A stretch of 64,000 nt of DNA from G963662605 sp963667005 (GCA_963667005.1 OY762937.1:2666001-2730000); one strand, 5' to 3'; positions 36,958 to 47,168 are shown, numbered from the stretch's first letter. Translations and numbers: made by a program. Notes: generated by a model from the letters alone, not told the origin.

Positions 36958-37019
36958 AGTAACCGGCTAAATAAATGATTCTAATTTTAACCTATTCTTG
37001 ATTATTAGTCAAGACAAAA

Positions 37020-37376
37020 CTATATACTTTTCTTAACCTTATTTTCCTTATCAACGAGAACGATAGTCGGCTTATGATTTTTAGCTTCATCGTCACTCAT
37101 TTGTCCGTACGTAATAATCACAACTTCGTCGCCAACATAACCCAAACGGGCAGCGGGGCCATTCAGACAGATCATCCCGCTTCCGGCAGGTCCTTCGAGA
37201 GCATATGTCTCCAAACGGTTACCGTTGTTTACATTTACTACCTGTACTTTTTCAAAGGGCAGAATATCCGCGGCCTTGAGAAGCTCAGTATCGATCGTGA
37301 TACTTCCTTCATAGTACAATTCGCACATGGTAACCGTCGCTCTGTGAATTTTTGATCTGAACATTTCTCTGGTCAT
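37020..37376 (-). CDS. panD: Aspartate 1-decarboxylase precursor
   Basis: 118 residues, normal length. The self-cleavage site is visible as Gly24-Ser25 in YYEGSITID, with the Ser giving the pyruvoyl group. Lys9, the conserved KIHRATVT start, NNGNRLETYAL and NGPAARLGYVGDEVVII complete the family pattern. It makes beta-alanine for pantothenate and CoA. It is between two - strand genes with its own short gaps, and no other pan gene is near. Confidence 0.97.
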   Translation of the reverse strand: MTREMFRSKIHRATVTMCELYYEGSITIDTELLKAADILPFEKVQVVNVNNGNRLETYALEGPAGSGMICLNGPAARLGYVGDEVVIITYGQMSDDEAKNHKPTIVLVDKENKVKKSI

Positions 37377-37469
37377 TATAAAAGCGTTTCCTTAATTAAA
37401 TTAATCATTACAACAAAAATACAGGTTATTTGGTTCGATTCAAAACAGCCCGCTCATTGTCCTTAGGTG

Positions 37470-38825
37470 TTATTTCATCAATGAGCACATAATGCCGAAA
37501 TATTCATCTATGTATTTAGACGCATCAGATTGCGTTTTGGCTTCACAAATTGCACGAATTATCGGTTCTGTATTCGATTTTCTGAAATGAACCCAATGAT
37601 CCGGAAAATCAATTCGCAATCCATCTTCGTCATTCCAGTTTTCATTCTTATAACGTTCTTTGAGCTGTTCAATGATAACATCCGGATTGGTAGAACCGGT
37701 TTCAACTTTCTTCTTGGCAATCGAATATTGCGGGAGGGAATTCTTCAATTCCGTCATTGTGCCGCCAAATTCGAGGAGATGCTGTAAGGTAATGGCAATT
37801 CCGATCAGAGCATCACGTCCATAATGCACAGCCGGGAAAATGACACCACCGCTGCCTTCACCGCCGATAATCGCGTTGCATTCTTTCATTTTCTTCACCA
37901 CATTAGCCTCGCCAACTGGGGAGCGGAAGACTGAACAACCATTGGCTACCGCTACATCTTCTGCGGCTCTGGTTGTTGAAAGGTTAATGACCACGCTTCC
38001 TTTTTGTTTTGAGGTAATGAACTTTACGGCTTGAGTTATGGTGTTTTCTTCACTGAAAGGCTCACCTTTATCGGTAATTAACACCAACCGGTCAACATCG
38101 GGATCGACCACAACGCAGAGGTCAACTTTTTCCTTTTTTACTAATTCCATCGTATCTACAAGATTTTCAGGTATAGGTTCGGGAAGGCGGGGGAATATTC
38201 CGCTATCAGAACAGTTGGTTTCAATAACCTCACAGCCAAAATCTCTAAGCAATTGAGGAATAACGACATATCCTGCGCCGTTTACGCAATCGCAAAGCAC
38301 TTTGAACTTTCTTTTGCGTATCGCTTCAATATCGATAAATGGCATATTAAGAGCGGCCTGTTTGTGTATTTCCAAACCCTCTGAATAATTGCTGAATTTT
38401 CCTATTTTATCCCATGATTTGTAGGCTGATGTGTCGGAATCCAAGAATTTTTTGAGTTCAGCATGTTCTTCCGGGGACATGAATTGCCCGGTACTGTTGA
38501 GTAATTTTAAGGCATTCCACTGATTTGGGTTGTGACTGGCTGAGATCGCAATTCCGCCTTGTGCCTCGAGAGTCTTTACAGTATACTGTACTGTTGGGGT
38601 CGGGCAGATTCCAATATCAATTACATCCAACCCTTTGGCTAATAATGTTCCGGTAAGAACTTGACGAACCATTTCGCCGGTTATTCTGGAATCTCTTCCT
38701 ATAACTATTTTACCGCTGCCAATATAATCCGCGTAAGCAGATGCAAATTTGATTATTACTTCGGGATCTAAACCGTCGCCAATTATGCCACGAATACCTG
38801 AAATGCTGACCATGAGTGTAGGCAT
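37470..38825 (-). CDS. Phosphohexomutase (GlmM/phosphomannomutase family)
   Basis: 451 residues of the alpha-D-phosphohexomutase superfamily. The phosphoserine loop is ISASHNPNQWNALK with Ser97, the Mg site is DPDVDRL, the sugar loop is GGEGSGG, and the phosphate-binding C-terminal segment is RKSNTEPIIR. It interconverts hexose 1- and 6-phosphates; whether glucosamine (GlmM) or mannose/glucose is preferred cannot be settled by eye, although NPNQWNALK is closer to phosphomannomutase/phosphoglucomutase members. The ATG at 38825 follows GGAG by 5 bases; a TTG at 38849 is less likely. Confidence 0.9.
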   Translation of the reverse strand: MPTLMVSISGIRGIIGDGLDPEVIIKFASAYADYIGSGKIVIGRDSRITGEMVRQVLTGTLLAKGLDVIDIGICPTPTVQYTVKTLEAQGGIAISASHNPNQWNALKLLNSTGQFMSPEEHAELKKFLDSDTSAYKSWDKIGKFSNYSEGLEIHKQAALNMPFIDIEAIRKRKFKVLCDCVNGAGYVVIPQLLRDFGCEVIETNCSDSGIFPRLPEPIPENLVDTMELVKKEKVDLCVVVDPDVDRLVLITDKGEPFSEENTITQAVKFITSKQKGSVVINLSTTRAAEDVAVANGCSVFRSPVGEANVVKKMKECNAIIGGEGSGGVIFPAVHYGRDALIGIAITLQHLLEFGGTMTELKNSLPQYSIAKKKVETGSTNPDVIIEQLKERYKNENWNDEDGLRIDFPDHWVHFRKSNTEPIIRAICEAKTQSDASKYIDEYFGIMCSLMK

Positions 38826-39234
38826 GAGAACTCCATAAAAATTACTCAAAAATAACCTTCTAATTTATTGAAGTTCCTGCTGAATATGAAGGGTTTTGAT
38901 AAAAAAAGAAGCCAAATCGTAAATCTCAGGACGACACGACTTCTTCAATCAATCAACCAGGAAAATGATTTGTTAGTACAGCAACTCTCCGCACAAATCG
39001 CCAAATAGCGTGATGGGTCAATATATCTCAGATTGCAAAGTCTTGAAGAATTTCACGATTTAGGCATGCAAAAGTTTCGTAAATAGAGTAATTATTGATC
39101 TTTTTGGGATGAGCGGTTTGAATAATTACATGAACGGTAAGAGAGTGCGGTTGAATGGTTTGGTATTCGATTGCGAAATGGATAATTTATTAAGTTTTTT
39201 AATTATTTAACAATCCCATTAAGGTACATTTATT
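38826..39234. other. Divergent intergenic region, no gene seen
   Basis: 409 bp between the phosphohexomutase and the S46 peptidase. I see no supported gene, tRNA or clear hairpin; it should hold the two divergent promoters. Confidence 0.5.
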
Positions 39235-41388
39235 ATGCGATACATGAAAAATGGTTTGATGGCCATGGTCTTGGTTGCTTCGTGGCTATTCATTCAGGGA
39301 TGCTCGTCTTCTTCGAGTACGTCGTCAGCTTCCTGGGTTAATTTAGATACCTGCAAAGCAGGCAAATTCGATACAGGAAAAATGTGGACATTCGATTTCC
39401 CGCCAAAAGCTTATTTACAACAAGAATACGGCTTTGAAGCATCCGATGATTGGCTGAATCATGTAAGACAATCAGCTCTTCGCTTTGCGACATACTGTTC
39501 AGCTTCTTTCGTTTCATCTGATGGTTTGGTTATGACAAATCACCACTGTGCCCGTGAAAGTGTTACGGAAGTCTCAAAAGAAGGTGAAGATCTCCATACT
39601 AACGGATTTTTCGCTAAAACAGCTTCTGATGAACGAAAAGTCCCTGGTTTATTTGTTGATCAATTAGTAAGCATTAAAGACGTCACTGATGAAGTTCAGG
39701 CGGCAATGGATAAAGGTAAAACCGAATCAGAAAAAATTAAACTGCGCACCGAAGTCAAAGAAGACCTTGCAAAGATATTAAAAAAACAGACGGGTCTTGA
39801 AGGTCAAGTTGTGACTTTCTACAATGGCGGAAAATATTCGCTGTACGGTTATAAAAGATACAAAGATGTCCGTTTAGTATTTGCTCCTGAAACCGAAATG
39901 GGTTTCTTCGGCGGAGATCCGGATAATTTTACCTATCCTAGATATGATTTTGACTGTTCATTTTTCAGAGTCTATGATGACTCCGGAAAAGCACTCCATA
40001 CAGACAACTTCTTCAAATGGAGTGAAAAGGGTGCACAGGCCGGCGAGCCGGTTTTCGTTGTTGGTAACCCGGGTTCCACAAACAGATTGATGACTGTTGC
40101 GCAGCTTGAATACTTCAGAGATTTATCACATCCTGCAATTGTAGAAATTTTGGATGGTGTTGTTAAAGTATATACTGAATTGATTGACGAAAATCCGTCT
40201 TTGAAAGATTCATTACAGGATCATTTATTCGGATATTCAAATTCGTGGAAAGCATATAATGGAATTCTCGGCGGCTTGCGTGATGAAGTCATGATGCAGA
40301 GAAAACGCGATTTCGAATCACAGTTCAAAGCTAAAGTATGGGGAAACCCGAAATTAAAGAATTCTTATGGTGGTCTTTGGGAAAAGATTGAAGATATTCG
40401 TGGCGAGATGAGAAAATACTCAAAGCTTAACTCTGCGTACAATCTTCGCCCATTCGCACTTTCAGATTATTTTGTAATTGCAAAAAATCTGATCAGATAT
40501 GCTAAAGAAATGAAACTTCCTGTTGAGCAGCGCAGTGCTGATTATAAGGATTCGATGTTGGCTAAGACCAAAGAATCAATTATTCCAAAAGATTTTATCG
40601 CAGCAAAAGCGACAAAATTATTGGCACTCGATATATCGTTGTTCAAATCATTCCTCGGTAGCGAGAATGAAGTTGTTATGAACCTTCATGGAACATTAGC
40701 ACCGGCAAAAGCTGCTGCATCAGTTTTAAAGAGCTCGACAATTGGAACAAAAGAAGGTATTGAGGCATTGTTAAACGGAAATCCTGATGCCATTCTTAAC
40801 TCAAATGACCCGATTATCAAGCATGTTTTGATGACTTCCGACAAAGGCAAAGAAGTCGCTTTGACAATGCAGGAATTAGTGAATAAAGAAGCTGATTACT
40901 CGCAGATGCTTGGCAGAGCCTTATTTGAGGCTTACGGAACACAGATACCACCTGATGCGACATTTACGTTACGTCTTGCTGACGGTGTTGTAAAGAGTTA
41001 CGAATATAACGGAACAACAGCTCCGGTATTTACTACTTTCTACGGACTCTATGACAGATATTATTCATACGGCAAACAATATCCTTGGAATTTGCCGAAG
41101 AGATGGCAGAATCCTCCTGCAGAATTCAAATTGGAAACTCCAATGAATTTCATCAGTACGGCCGATATCATCGGTGGAAATTCAGGCAGCCCGATAATTA
41201 ATAAAAATGCTGAAGTTGTTGGTTTAGCTTTCGATGGAAATATCGAAAGTCTGCCGGGTCAGTTCATTTTCAGAACTGAATCTAACAGAACTGTCGGTGT
41301 ACACTCAGCCGGTATGCTTGAGGCAATTAGAAATCTTTATGGTGCAGGACGTTTAGCAGACGAACTTAAATCAGGTAAGATTCACTAA
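39235..41388 (+). CDS. S46-family serine peptidase (DPP7/DPP11-like), lipoprotein-type signal
   Basis: 717 residues, typical of S46 dipeptidyl peptidases. The catalytic His is in TNHHCA (His103/104), the Ser in GGNSGSP (Ser650), and a central helical domain follows. These exopeptidases take dipeptides from proteins in the periplasm of Bacteroidota. The N terminus ends in LFIQGCSSSSS, so the enzyme may be lipid-anchored rather than soluble. AAGG lies 10 bases before the ATG; a second ATG at 39244 is possible. It is a single gene with a terminator right after it. Confidence 0.92.
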   Translation: MRYMKNGLMAMVLVASWLFIQGCSSSSSTSSASWVNLDTCKAGKFDTGKMWTFDFPPKAYLQQEYGFEASDDWLNHVRQSALRFATYCSASFVSSDGLVMTNHHCARESVTEVSKEGEDLHTNGFFAKTASDERKVPGLFVDQLVSIKDVTDEVQAAMDKGKTESEKIKLRTEVKEDLAKILKKQTGLEGQVVTFYNGGKYSLYGYKRYKDVRLVFAPETEMGFFGGDPDNFTYPRYDFDCSFFRVYDDSGKALHTDNFFKWSEKGAQAGEPVFVVGNPGSTNRLMTVAQLEYFRDLSHPAIVEILDGVVKVYTELIDENPSLKDSLQDHLFGYSNSWKAYNGILGGLRDEVMMQRKRDFESQFKAKVWGNPKLKNSYGGLWEKIEDIRGEMRKYSKLNSAYNLRPFALSDYFVIAKNLIRYAKEMKLPVEQRSADYKDSMLAKTKESIIPKDFIAAKATKLLALDISLFKSFLGSENEVVMNLHGTLAPAKAAASVLKSSTIGTKEGIEALLNGNPDAILNSNDPIIKHVLMTSDKGKEVALTMQELVNKEADYSQMLGRALFEAYGTQIPPDATFTLRLADGVVKSYEYNGTTAPVFTTFYGLYDRYYSYGKQYPWNLPKRWQNPPAEFKLETPMNFISTADIIGGNSGSPIINKNAEVVGLAFDGNIESLPGQFIFRTESNRTVGVHSAGMLEAIRNLYGAGRLADELKSGKIH

Positions 41389-41399
41389 GCACAATTTTA

Positions 41400-41436
41400 A
41401 TGGGGCTAACCGTAAGGTTAGTCCCATTTTTATTTT
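41400..41436 (+). terminator. Intrinsic terminator
   Basis: ATGGGG-CTAACC pairs with GGTTAG-TCCCAT around GTAA, followed by TTTTTATTTT; about 12 bp after the S46 peptidase stop. Confidence 0.88.
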
Positions 41437-41448
41437 AAAGAGACTACT

Positions 41449-42117
41449 ATGAAAATAAAAGTTTGTATCCTTTTACTTGCTTTATTAGCGTTGAACTGTC
41501 ATAAGGATAATCCCTTTGAAGGGGGGTATGAACCTGTAGCATTTAAGGGAAGTGTTGTTGATACTTCTGGCAATCCTATTTCCGGCGTCGGGGTGCATTA
41601 CTTGTTCAGCACGTATTCGAAGCGTGAATTAAATACAAGCAATACCCAACCCGCCACGATTATTAAGTTTACCATACCCGATTCAGGATATGTCAGAGTC
41701 AAAATACTACGCTGGTATTCAAGAGATTCAATTGATACGGTGGTAGATGGCCCGTATAAAGCCGGAACATATACAATAGATATTTCCTCATTGAAATTGA
41801 CAAATGGTGTGTACATTTATCAAGTTGTTACTGCCTATACGTTTACAGAAAGAGCGTTTTTAGTCAGCTACGATGCTATTCAGGATCTGTATTCCAAGAC
41901 GCCGTTAACACAATCGGCAAGTGATGGAAAGTTTTCAATACCGCTTGGAGTTTTTGCCGTTAACATGCCGGTTGTTTCAGCAAATTCCGACACCACGTAT
42001 ATCAGTAATAATATCCAGATGGTATTGTATAAGGAGGGTTATCAAACGCTGACGAAACCAATATCAATTGACCTGACAAAAGACAATACACAGACTTTTG
42101 TACTTGTAAAACAGTAA
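41449..42117 (+). CDS. Lipoprotein with carboxypeptidase-regulatory-like domain carrying an inserted sorting-domain-like module
   Basis: 222 residues with a lipoprotein signal (LLALNC, Cys17). Residues ~28-50 (FKGSVVDTSGNPISGVGV) begin a carboxypeptidase-regulatory-like beta-sandwich, whose end reappears near the C terminus (KEGYQTLTKPISIDL). Between them, residues ~70-130 read like a T9SS type-A sorting domain: IIKFTIPDSGYVRVKIL, then AGTYTIDISSLKLTNGVYIYQVV and a final ERAFLVSY strand. A sorting-type fold inside a lipoprotein rather than at a C terminus is unusual. Function unknown. Confidence 0.7.
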   Translation: MKIKVCILLLALLALNCHKDNPFEGGYEPVAFKGSVVDTSGNPISGVGVHYLFSTYSKRELNTSNTQPATIIKFTIPDSGYVRVKILRWYSRDSIDTVVDGPYKAGTYTIDISSLKLTNGVYIYQVVTAYTFTERAFLVSYDAIQDLYSKTPLTQSASDGKFSIPLGVFAVNMPVVSANSDTTYISNNIQMVLYKEGYQTLTKPISIDLTKDNTQTFVLVKQ

Positions 42118-42247
42118 TACTCAGCTTCAATAGTACACAATTTTTTGCCCCTTCTTGGGGCATTTCTATATAGGCCTGTCCCCAGACTAACTGAATAATT
42201 TGTTATATTTTAAGGTAATTATTTCGCTAACTAACAGAACCCGATAA

Positions 42248-45200
42248 GTGAGATTATATTTAGCAGCATTTTTCTTTTTTCTGACAGCTCTTCTGAACGC
42301 TCAGAATAGTCAGCAATTTGAGATAAAGAAAGATACTCTTCTCATCAATTTGAAGAATAAATATGAGCTCAACACTTCTTCCATTATTCCCGGTAGTGAA
42401 ATACTAAGCATTCGAGGCAGATTATTACAGCCGCATGATTATACTCTCGATTATACAGCATCATCATTTTCTTTATCGGACTCGCTCCCTTACTCCATCC
42501 TGGATACTATCATCGTGAGCTATCGCTCGTTTCGTGTTTCGTTTAAAAATGAATATGCCCTGAAAGTATTGGCTCCTTTGCCTATGAAAAGTCAGGCTGA
42601 TACGATGAAACAAATGCAAAGAATCTCAAATGCACTGACAAATGAAAGCATTTTTGGTCGGGGGATAGAAAAAAGCGGGACGCTTATTCGTGGTTTTACT
42701 GTGGGTACGAATAAAGATATGACACTGCAAAGCGGGTTCAGACTTCAGTTATCCGGTAAACTGACCGATGATATTGATCTGGTCGCTGCTCTTACTGATG
42801 AGAACAGTCCGATTCAACCTGAAGGAAACACGGAAAGATTGGATGAGCTTGATAAAGTATTCATTCAGATAAAGCACAAAAACGCTTCGGGTACATTCGG
42901 TGATTATGATTTGATAAAAAAATCCGGGGAGTTCGGTAACATTAACAGAAAACTTCAGGGTTTTCTCGGAGAGGTGCAGATCGATAATACTACAGCGTTT
43001 ACCGCTTTCGCAAGTGCACGCGGTAAATTCACATCCAACGCGATTACAGGCACAGATGCCGTGCAGGGGCCTTATTCGTTGTATGGAGCGAATAACGAAA
43101 GCGACATTATCATTATCGCGGGTTCCGAACGGATTTATTTAAATGGCGAGTTACTGAAGCGGGGTGAGCAGAATGATTATACTATTGATTATTCAATAGC
43201 CCAGGTTACATTCACAACGAACCGTCTCATAACAAGTGCCAGCCGTATTATTGTAGAGTTTGAATACACGGACAGGGCATATTCTCGAAGTCTTTTCGCA
43301 GCCGGACTCTCAACTACATTTTTCCATAACTCACTCAGGACCGGATTTACTTATCTTAGAGAGGCGGATAATCAGGATGCCCCGATAGATGTGACGCTAT
43401 CGGATGCAGATAAAAAAATCCTTGCTGCTGCGGGAAATAATAAATCCGGTGCGGTTAAAAGCGGTGTATCACTTGCAACTCCCGATTCCACCGGCACGAT
43501 AACTGCTTATTATGAAAAGGTTGATACTGTAATTAGTTCAAATAATGTCGTATTCTATCGTTACAATCCCGGCAACCCCAAGGCGTTGTATAACGTCACG
43601 TTTTCGTATGTCGGAAACGGAAAAGGTGCTTATCTACGGGATGCCCCGGGGAACTTCCGGTATGTTGGGGCTAATCAGGCCGCATACGATACAGTAATAT
43701 ATCTACCACTGCCGCAGAAAAAGGAATTTGCCGATTTCCTTTTAGGTTATGATTTTACCAAAAACCTGTCGGTAAATATTGAACTTGCCGGAAGTAATGT
43801 TGATTTGAATCGGTTCTCATCAATAGGTGATAATCAAAACAGCGGTTTTGCATATAACGGGAATATTACCTTAGCTCCGACCGAGCTTATTATTAATCAG
43901 ACGAAGATTACAAAAATCGGAGCCTCATGGAGAGAACGCTACATAAACAAGCGGTTTTCTTCACCTGAGCGTTTCGGAGATGTTGAGTTTAACAGAAGTT
44001 ACAATGTAAGCTCGGACACTACATCTCATAATGAGCGTCTCAGAGAAATATCCCTATATCTTGAACCGGTGAAAGCGATTTCTTCAACATCCACATATGG
44101 CGAGCTGACACAGGAGAGTGTGAATAGCTCCAAACGACTGAGGGAAGTGATCAAACTTGATTTTAATTCCCAGTACACGGCTAATTATGATTTTGACTAC
44201 GTGAAATCCGAAAACCGGATCAGTTCAACTTCATGGTATCGTCAGACTGCTGATGCTAAAATTAGTTACAAAGTAGTAAGTCCTGTTATTAAATACCTCT
44301 ACGAGGACAAACAGGATATCGTTTCAGGAACAGATTCACTAACAGCTGCGAGCCTGAAATATTATGAAATTAATCCCGGCTTGACATTAACGCCGTTGCA
44401 AGGCATGAAAATGACGTACACATACAATTACCGGAAAGATCAGCTTCCACGAAAGGGAATGCTGGTTGATGAGTCAACATCCGACGGATTTACCTATGAT
44501 ATGGATTATTACGGCGGACGGGTAGTGCAGTCTAATTTGAAAGTCTCGACACGGAACAAGAGATATTCTGATGTTTATAAAAGCGACGGCTCGCTGAATT
44601 CACAGGTCATTCTTGTAAAAACGCAGACAAAGGTCACACCGGTTGATAAAATCAGTGGTGATTTTTATTATGAGGTTTCTACTCAAAAGACTGCGTTGTT
44701 ACAAAGAGTCTATGTTCAGGTGACAAAAGGTACTGGTTCATACAAATATGTCGGCGATTTAAACGGAAATGGCGTAAAAGACGAAAACGAATTCGAACCG
44801 ACAACGTATGACGGCGATTATTCGCTTGTTACGCTGCCATCCGATCAACTGTATCCAGTCATAGACTTAAAGACAAGTGCACGCCTGAGATATGCTCTTA
44901 CACCTCTTCTTCACGGAACGGATTTCTTCTCTGCTATTGTAAAGCCGCTTACATTCGAATCATATGGGAGGATTGAGGAAAACAGTAAAGAGCAGGAACT
45001 CAAGAAAATCTACCTGATGCGATTGAAAAATTTCATGAAAGACAGCACAACTATTCAGGGCACAAACTACTTTCTGCAGTCTGTTTATCTTTTTGAGAAT
45101 GATCCCGGGCTGTCATTCCGCTTTCAGTACATGCAAGAGAGGACGTTCAACTCCTATAGCGCCGGTATTGAGAAAGGATTTAAGAAAGAGCGGGGGATGC

Positions 45201-45703
45201 GTATGCGTATGAAGCTGGTCGAAGATATTAGCAACGAGACAGAGGTAATTTCCTCATCAGACTACATGCTTGCCAAGGCAAATGCAGTGCGAAACAGAAC
45301 TATTGATGCACTTGGATTTACTACTGATTTTTCCTATCGGCCATATAATAGCGTTGAGGTAGGATTTAAAATTAAAACCAAACAAAACACAGATCTTTAT
45401 CCCAAAACACCGACCAAGTTGAATGAAAACGGACAGACAATCCGCATAAACTTTTCATTCTCTGGTTTCGGAAGGCTGCGCCTTGAATTTGAGCGAACAG
45501 AATTGACAAGCAACACTACCGCTAACTACCTTCCGTATGAGTTAACTGGGGGTAATGTGGTAGGCAAAAATATGTTCGGCAGGGTATATTTCGATTATCG
45601 CATATCAACCAATTTACAGGCAACTGCTAATTATGAGGGGCGCGCGCAGGGAGGTTCTAAAATTATCCACACTGCGCATGCTGAAGTGCGGGCATTCTTT
45701 TAA
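42248..45703 (+). CDS. Giant outer-membrane beta-barrel-like protein with an EF-hand-like Ca-binding loop
   Basis: 1,151 residues; signal peptide ending near LNAQ, then an N-terminal beta domain and a very long series of amphipathic strands (YSLYGANNESD, TYNYRKDQ, FEYTDRAYSR), ending with an aromatic terminal strand AEVRAFF, as in outer-membrane barrels. Near residue 838 the loop GDLNGNGVKDENEFEP matches a Ca-binding EF-hand/dockerin-type loop. It recalls, by eye only, large Ignavibacteria surface-barrel proteins; I cannot name a family. The start is GTG at 42248 without a clear ribosome-binding site. It is followed 12 bp later by a NUDIX gene. Confidence 0.7.
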   Translation: MRLYLAAFFFFLTALLNAQNSQQFEIKKDTLLINLKNKYELNTSSIIPGSEILSIRGRLLQPHDYTLDYTASSFSLSDSLPYSILDTIIVSYRSFRVSFKNEYALKVLAPLPMKSQADTMKQMQRISNALTNESIFGRGIEKSGTLIRGFTVGTNKDMTLQSGFRLQLSGKLTDDIDLVAALTDENSPIQPEGNTERLDELDKVFIQIKHKNASGTFGDYDLIKKSGEFGNINRKLQGFLGEVQIDNTTAFTAFASARGKFTSNAITGTDAVQGPYSLYGANNESDIIIIAGSERIYLNGELLKRGEQNDYTIDYSIAQVTFTTNRLITSASRIIVEFEYTDRAYSRSLFAAGLSTTFFHNSLRTGFTYLREADNQDAPIDVTLSDADKKILAAAGNNKSGAVKSGVSLATPDSTGTITAYYEKVDTVISSNNVVFYRYNPGNPKALYNVTFSYVGNGKGAYLRDAPGNFRYVGANQAAYDTVIYLPLPQKKEFADFLLGYDFTKNLSVNIELAGSNVDLNRFSSIGDNQNSGFAYNGNITLAPTELIINQTKITKIGASWRERYINKRFSSPERFGDVEFNRSYNVSSDTTSHNERLREISLYLEPVKAISSTSTYGELTQESVNSSKRLREVIKLDFNSQYTANYDFDYVKSENRISSTSWYRQTADAKISYKVVSPVIKYLYEDKQDIVSGTDSLTAASLKYYEINPGLTLTPLQGMKMTYTYNYRKDQLPRKGMLVDESTSDGFTYDMDYYGGRVVQSNLKVSTRNKRYSDVYKSDGSLNSQVILVKTQTKVTPVDKISGDFYYEVSTQKTALLQRVYVQVTKGTGSYKYVGDLNGNGVKDENEFEPTTYDGDYSLVTLPSDQLYPVIDLKTSARLRYALTPLLHGTDFFSAIVKPLTFESYGRIEENSKEQELKKIYLMRLKNFMKDSTTIQGTNYFLQSVYLFENDPGLSFRFQYMQERTFNSYSAGIEKGFKKERGMRMRMKLVEDISNETEVISSSDYMLAKANAVRNRTIDALGFTTDFSYRPYNSVEVGFKIKTKQNTDLYPKTPTKLNENGQTIRINFSFSGFGRLRLEFERTELTSNTTANYLPYELTGGNVVGKNMFGRVYFDYRISTNLQATANYEGRAQGGSKIIHTAHAEVRAFF

Positions 45704-45715
45704 CGGAGTAATACT

Positions 45716-46180
45716 ATGAAAGTCATTGCTGATTTAATTGAGCTGCATATCGTTAAGGAAACTAAAACCGGGCTGCAGTTTTTACTTTTAAGAAGATCAC
45801 CTCGGGAAATGTATCCCGGCATTTGGCAGATGGTAAGCGGCAGGGTAGAGAAAAACGAAAAAGCTTATCAGGCAGCGCAGCGCGAGCTGCTTGAAGAAAC
45901 CGGACTCCATCCTCAAAAAATGTGGGTGGCACCGAAGATTAATGCATTTTATAATCCTGAAGCAGATACTATATCACAGATACCGGTATTTCTGGCACAG
46001 GTGAAAGACAATGTAAGAGTTGTTTTGTCGGATGAGCATGATGCCTTTGTTTGGGGCAGTGGTAAAAAAGCTAAGTCAATGCTGGCTTGGCCGGGTCAGA
46101 GAGAAGTTGTTGATATCGTCATGGAATATTGGAAGAAACGGAAGAATTATCTCAAATTTGTTGAAATACCACTTATTTAG
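45716..46180 (+). CDS. NUDIX hydrolase
   Basis: 154 residues. The Nudix box is perfect: GRVEKNEKAYQAAQRELLEETGL (Gx5Ex7REUxEExGU). The IADLIELHIV start and FLLLRRSPREMYPGIWQMVSG strand before the box resemble (d)NTP- or dATP-type pyrophosphohydrolases. It hydrolyses a nucleoside diphosphate linked to another group; the substrate cannot be told. The ATG follows GGAG at 7 bases. It probably shares a transcript with the upstream barrel gene. Confidence 0.92.
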   Translation: MKVIADLIELHIVKETKTGLQFLLLRRSPREMYPGIWQMVSGRVEKNEKAYQAAQRELLEETGLHPQKMWVAPKINAFYNPEADTISQIPVFLAQVKDNVRVVLSDEHDAFVWGSGKKAKSMLAWPGQREVVDIVMEYWKKRKNYLKFVEIPLI

Positions 46181-46256
46181 ATTCATTTTATATAGCCCTT
46201 TTTGCAATAATTATCTATTTTAACTAATACGTTTCACAAAAATATTGGAGTCAAAC

Positions 46257-47168
46257 TTGGGCCTCTTAGTCGTCGGTTCTCTTGGTTTGGATACGGTTGC
46301 AACGCCTTTTGATCGAGTAGAAGAAGCATTGGGCGGTTCGGCAACCTATATTTCACTTTCTGCATCATATTTCAGCGGCCCTATTCACTTGATCGGTGTT
46401 GTAGGCGAAGATTTTCCCAAAGAGTATATTCAACTTCTTGAGAATCATAATGTTGATCTTGATGGACTACAGATTGTGCCCGGTGGAAAAACATTCCGCT
46501 GGTCCGGTGTTTATCATTATGATTTGAATACGAGAGATACTCTTTTGACTGAGTTGAACGTATTTGAAAAGTTTGACCCCGTTATTCCCGATCACCTGAA
46601 AAAAACACGGTATGTATGCCTTGGCAACATTGATCCTACTCTTCAGTTGAAAGTATTGGATCAATTGACTAATCCGATGTTTGTTGTGGTTGATACAATG
46701 AATTACTGGATTGAAGGTAAGAAGGATGAAGTTCTTAAAATCATTAAACGTGCCAATGTACTTATTATCAATGATTCGGAGGCCAGACTTCTGGCGAATG
46801 AACCGAACTTGATTAAGGCAGCAAAGAAGATTTTGGATTACGGCCTGCCATACCTGATCATTAAAAAGGGCGAACATGGCGCATTACTTTTCTCAAAAGA
46901 TACCGTCTTTTCTGCGCCCGCATATCCTCTCGAAATGATGTTTGATCCTACAGGTGCAGGTGACACCTTCGCCGGAGGATTCTGTGGTTATATCTATAAA
47001 ACCCAGGATACCAGCATGGAGAATATAAAGCGTGCCGTCATTTACGGATCCACAATGGCGTCATTCTGTGTTGAACAGTTCAGCACAAAAGGCCTTGAGG
47101 AACTATCGTACCTTCGCATTAAAGACCGTTTCCGTGAATTCATGACATTATCAAGATTTGATGAGTAG
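46257..47168 (+). CDS. PfkB-family sugar/nucleoside kinase
   Basis: 303 residues of the ribokinase fold: VVGSLGLDTVATP at the N terminus, the sugar-binding GGSATYISLSAS, the ATP-site motif DPTGAGDTFAGGF with the catalytic Asp. The start is TTG at 46257, with GGAG 6 bases upstream; the TTG at 46245 lies before that site. The gene overlaps mtnA by 8 bp, so a substrate in methylthioadenosine salvage, such as 5-methylthioribose or a related pentose, is possible, though known methylthioribose kinases belong to another family. Only the kinase class is certain. Confidence 0.88.
   Translation: MGLLVVGSLGLDTVATPFDRVEEALGGSATYISLSASYFSGPIHLIGVVGEDFPKEYIQLLENHNVDLDGLQIVPGGKTFRWSGVYHYDLNTRDTLLTELNVFEKFDPVIPDHLKKTRYVCLGNIDPTLQLKVLDQLTNPMFVVVDTMNYWIEGKKDEVLKIIKRANVLIINDSEARLLANEPNLIKAAKKILDYGLPYLIIKKGEHGALLFSKDTVFSAPAYPLEMMFDPTGAGDTFAGGFCGYIYKTQDTSMENIKRAVIYGSTMASFCVEQFSTKGLEELSYLRIKDRFREFMTLSRFDE

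Noticed and set aside
46467..46877. 136-codon - strand frame inside the PfkB kinase gene
   Set aside because: Lies wholly antisense to a well-supported kinase with intact motifs; no ribosome-binding site.
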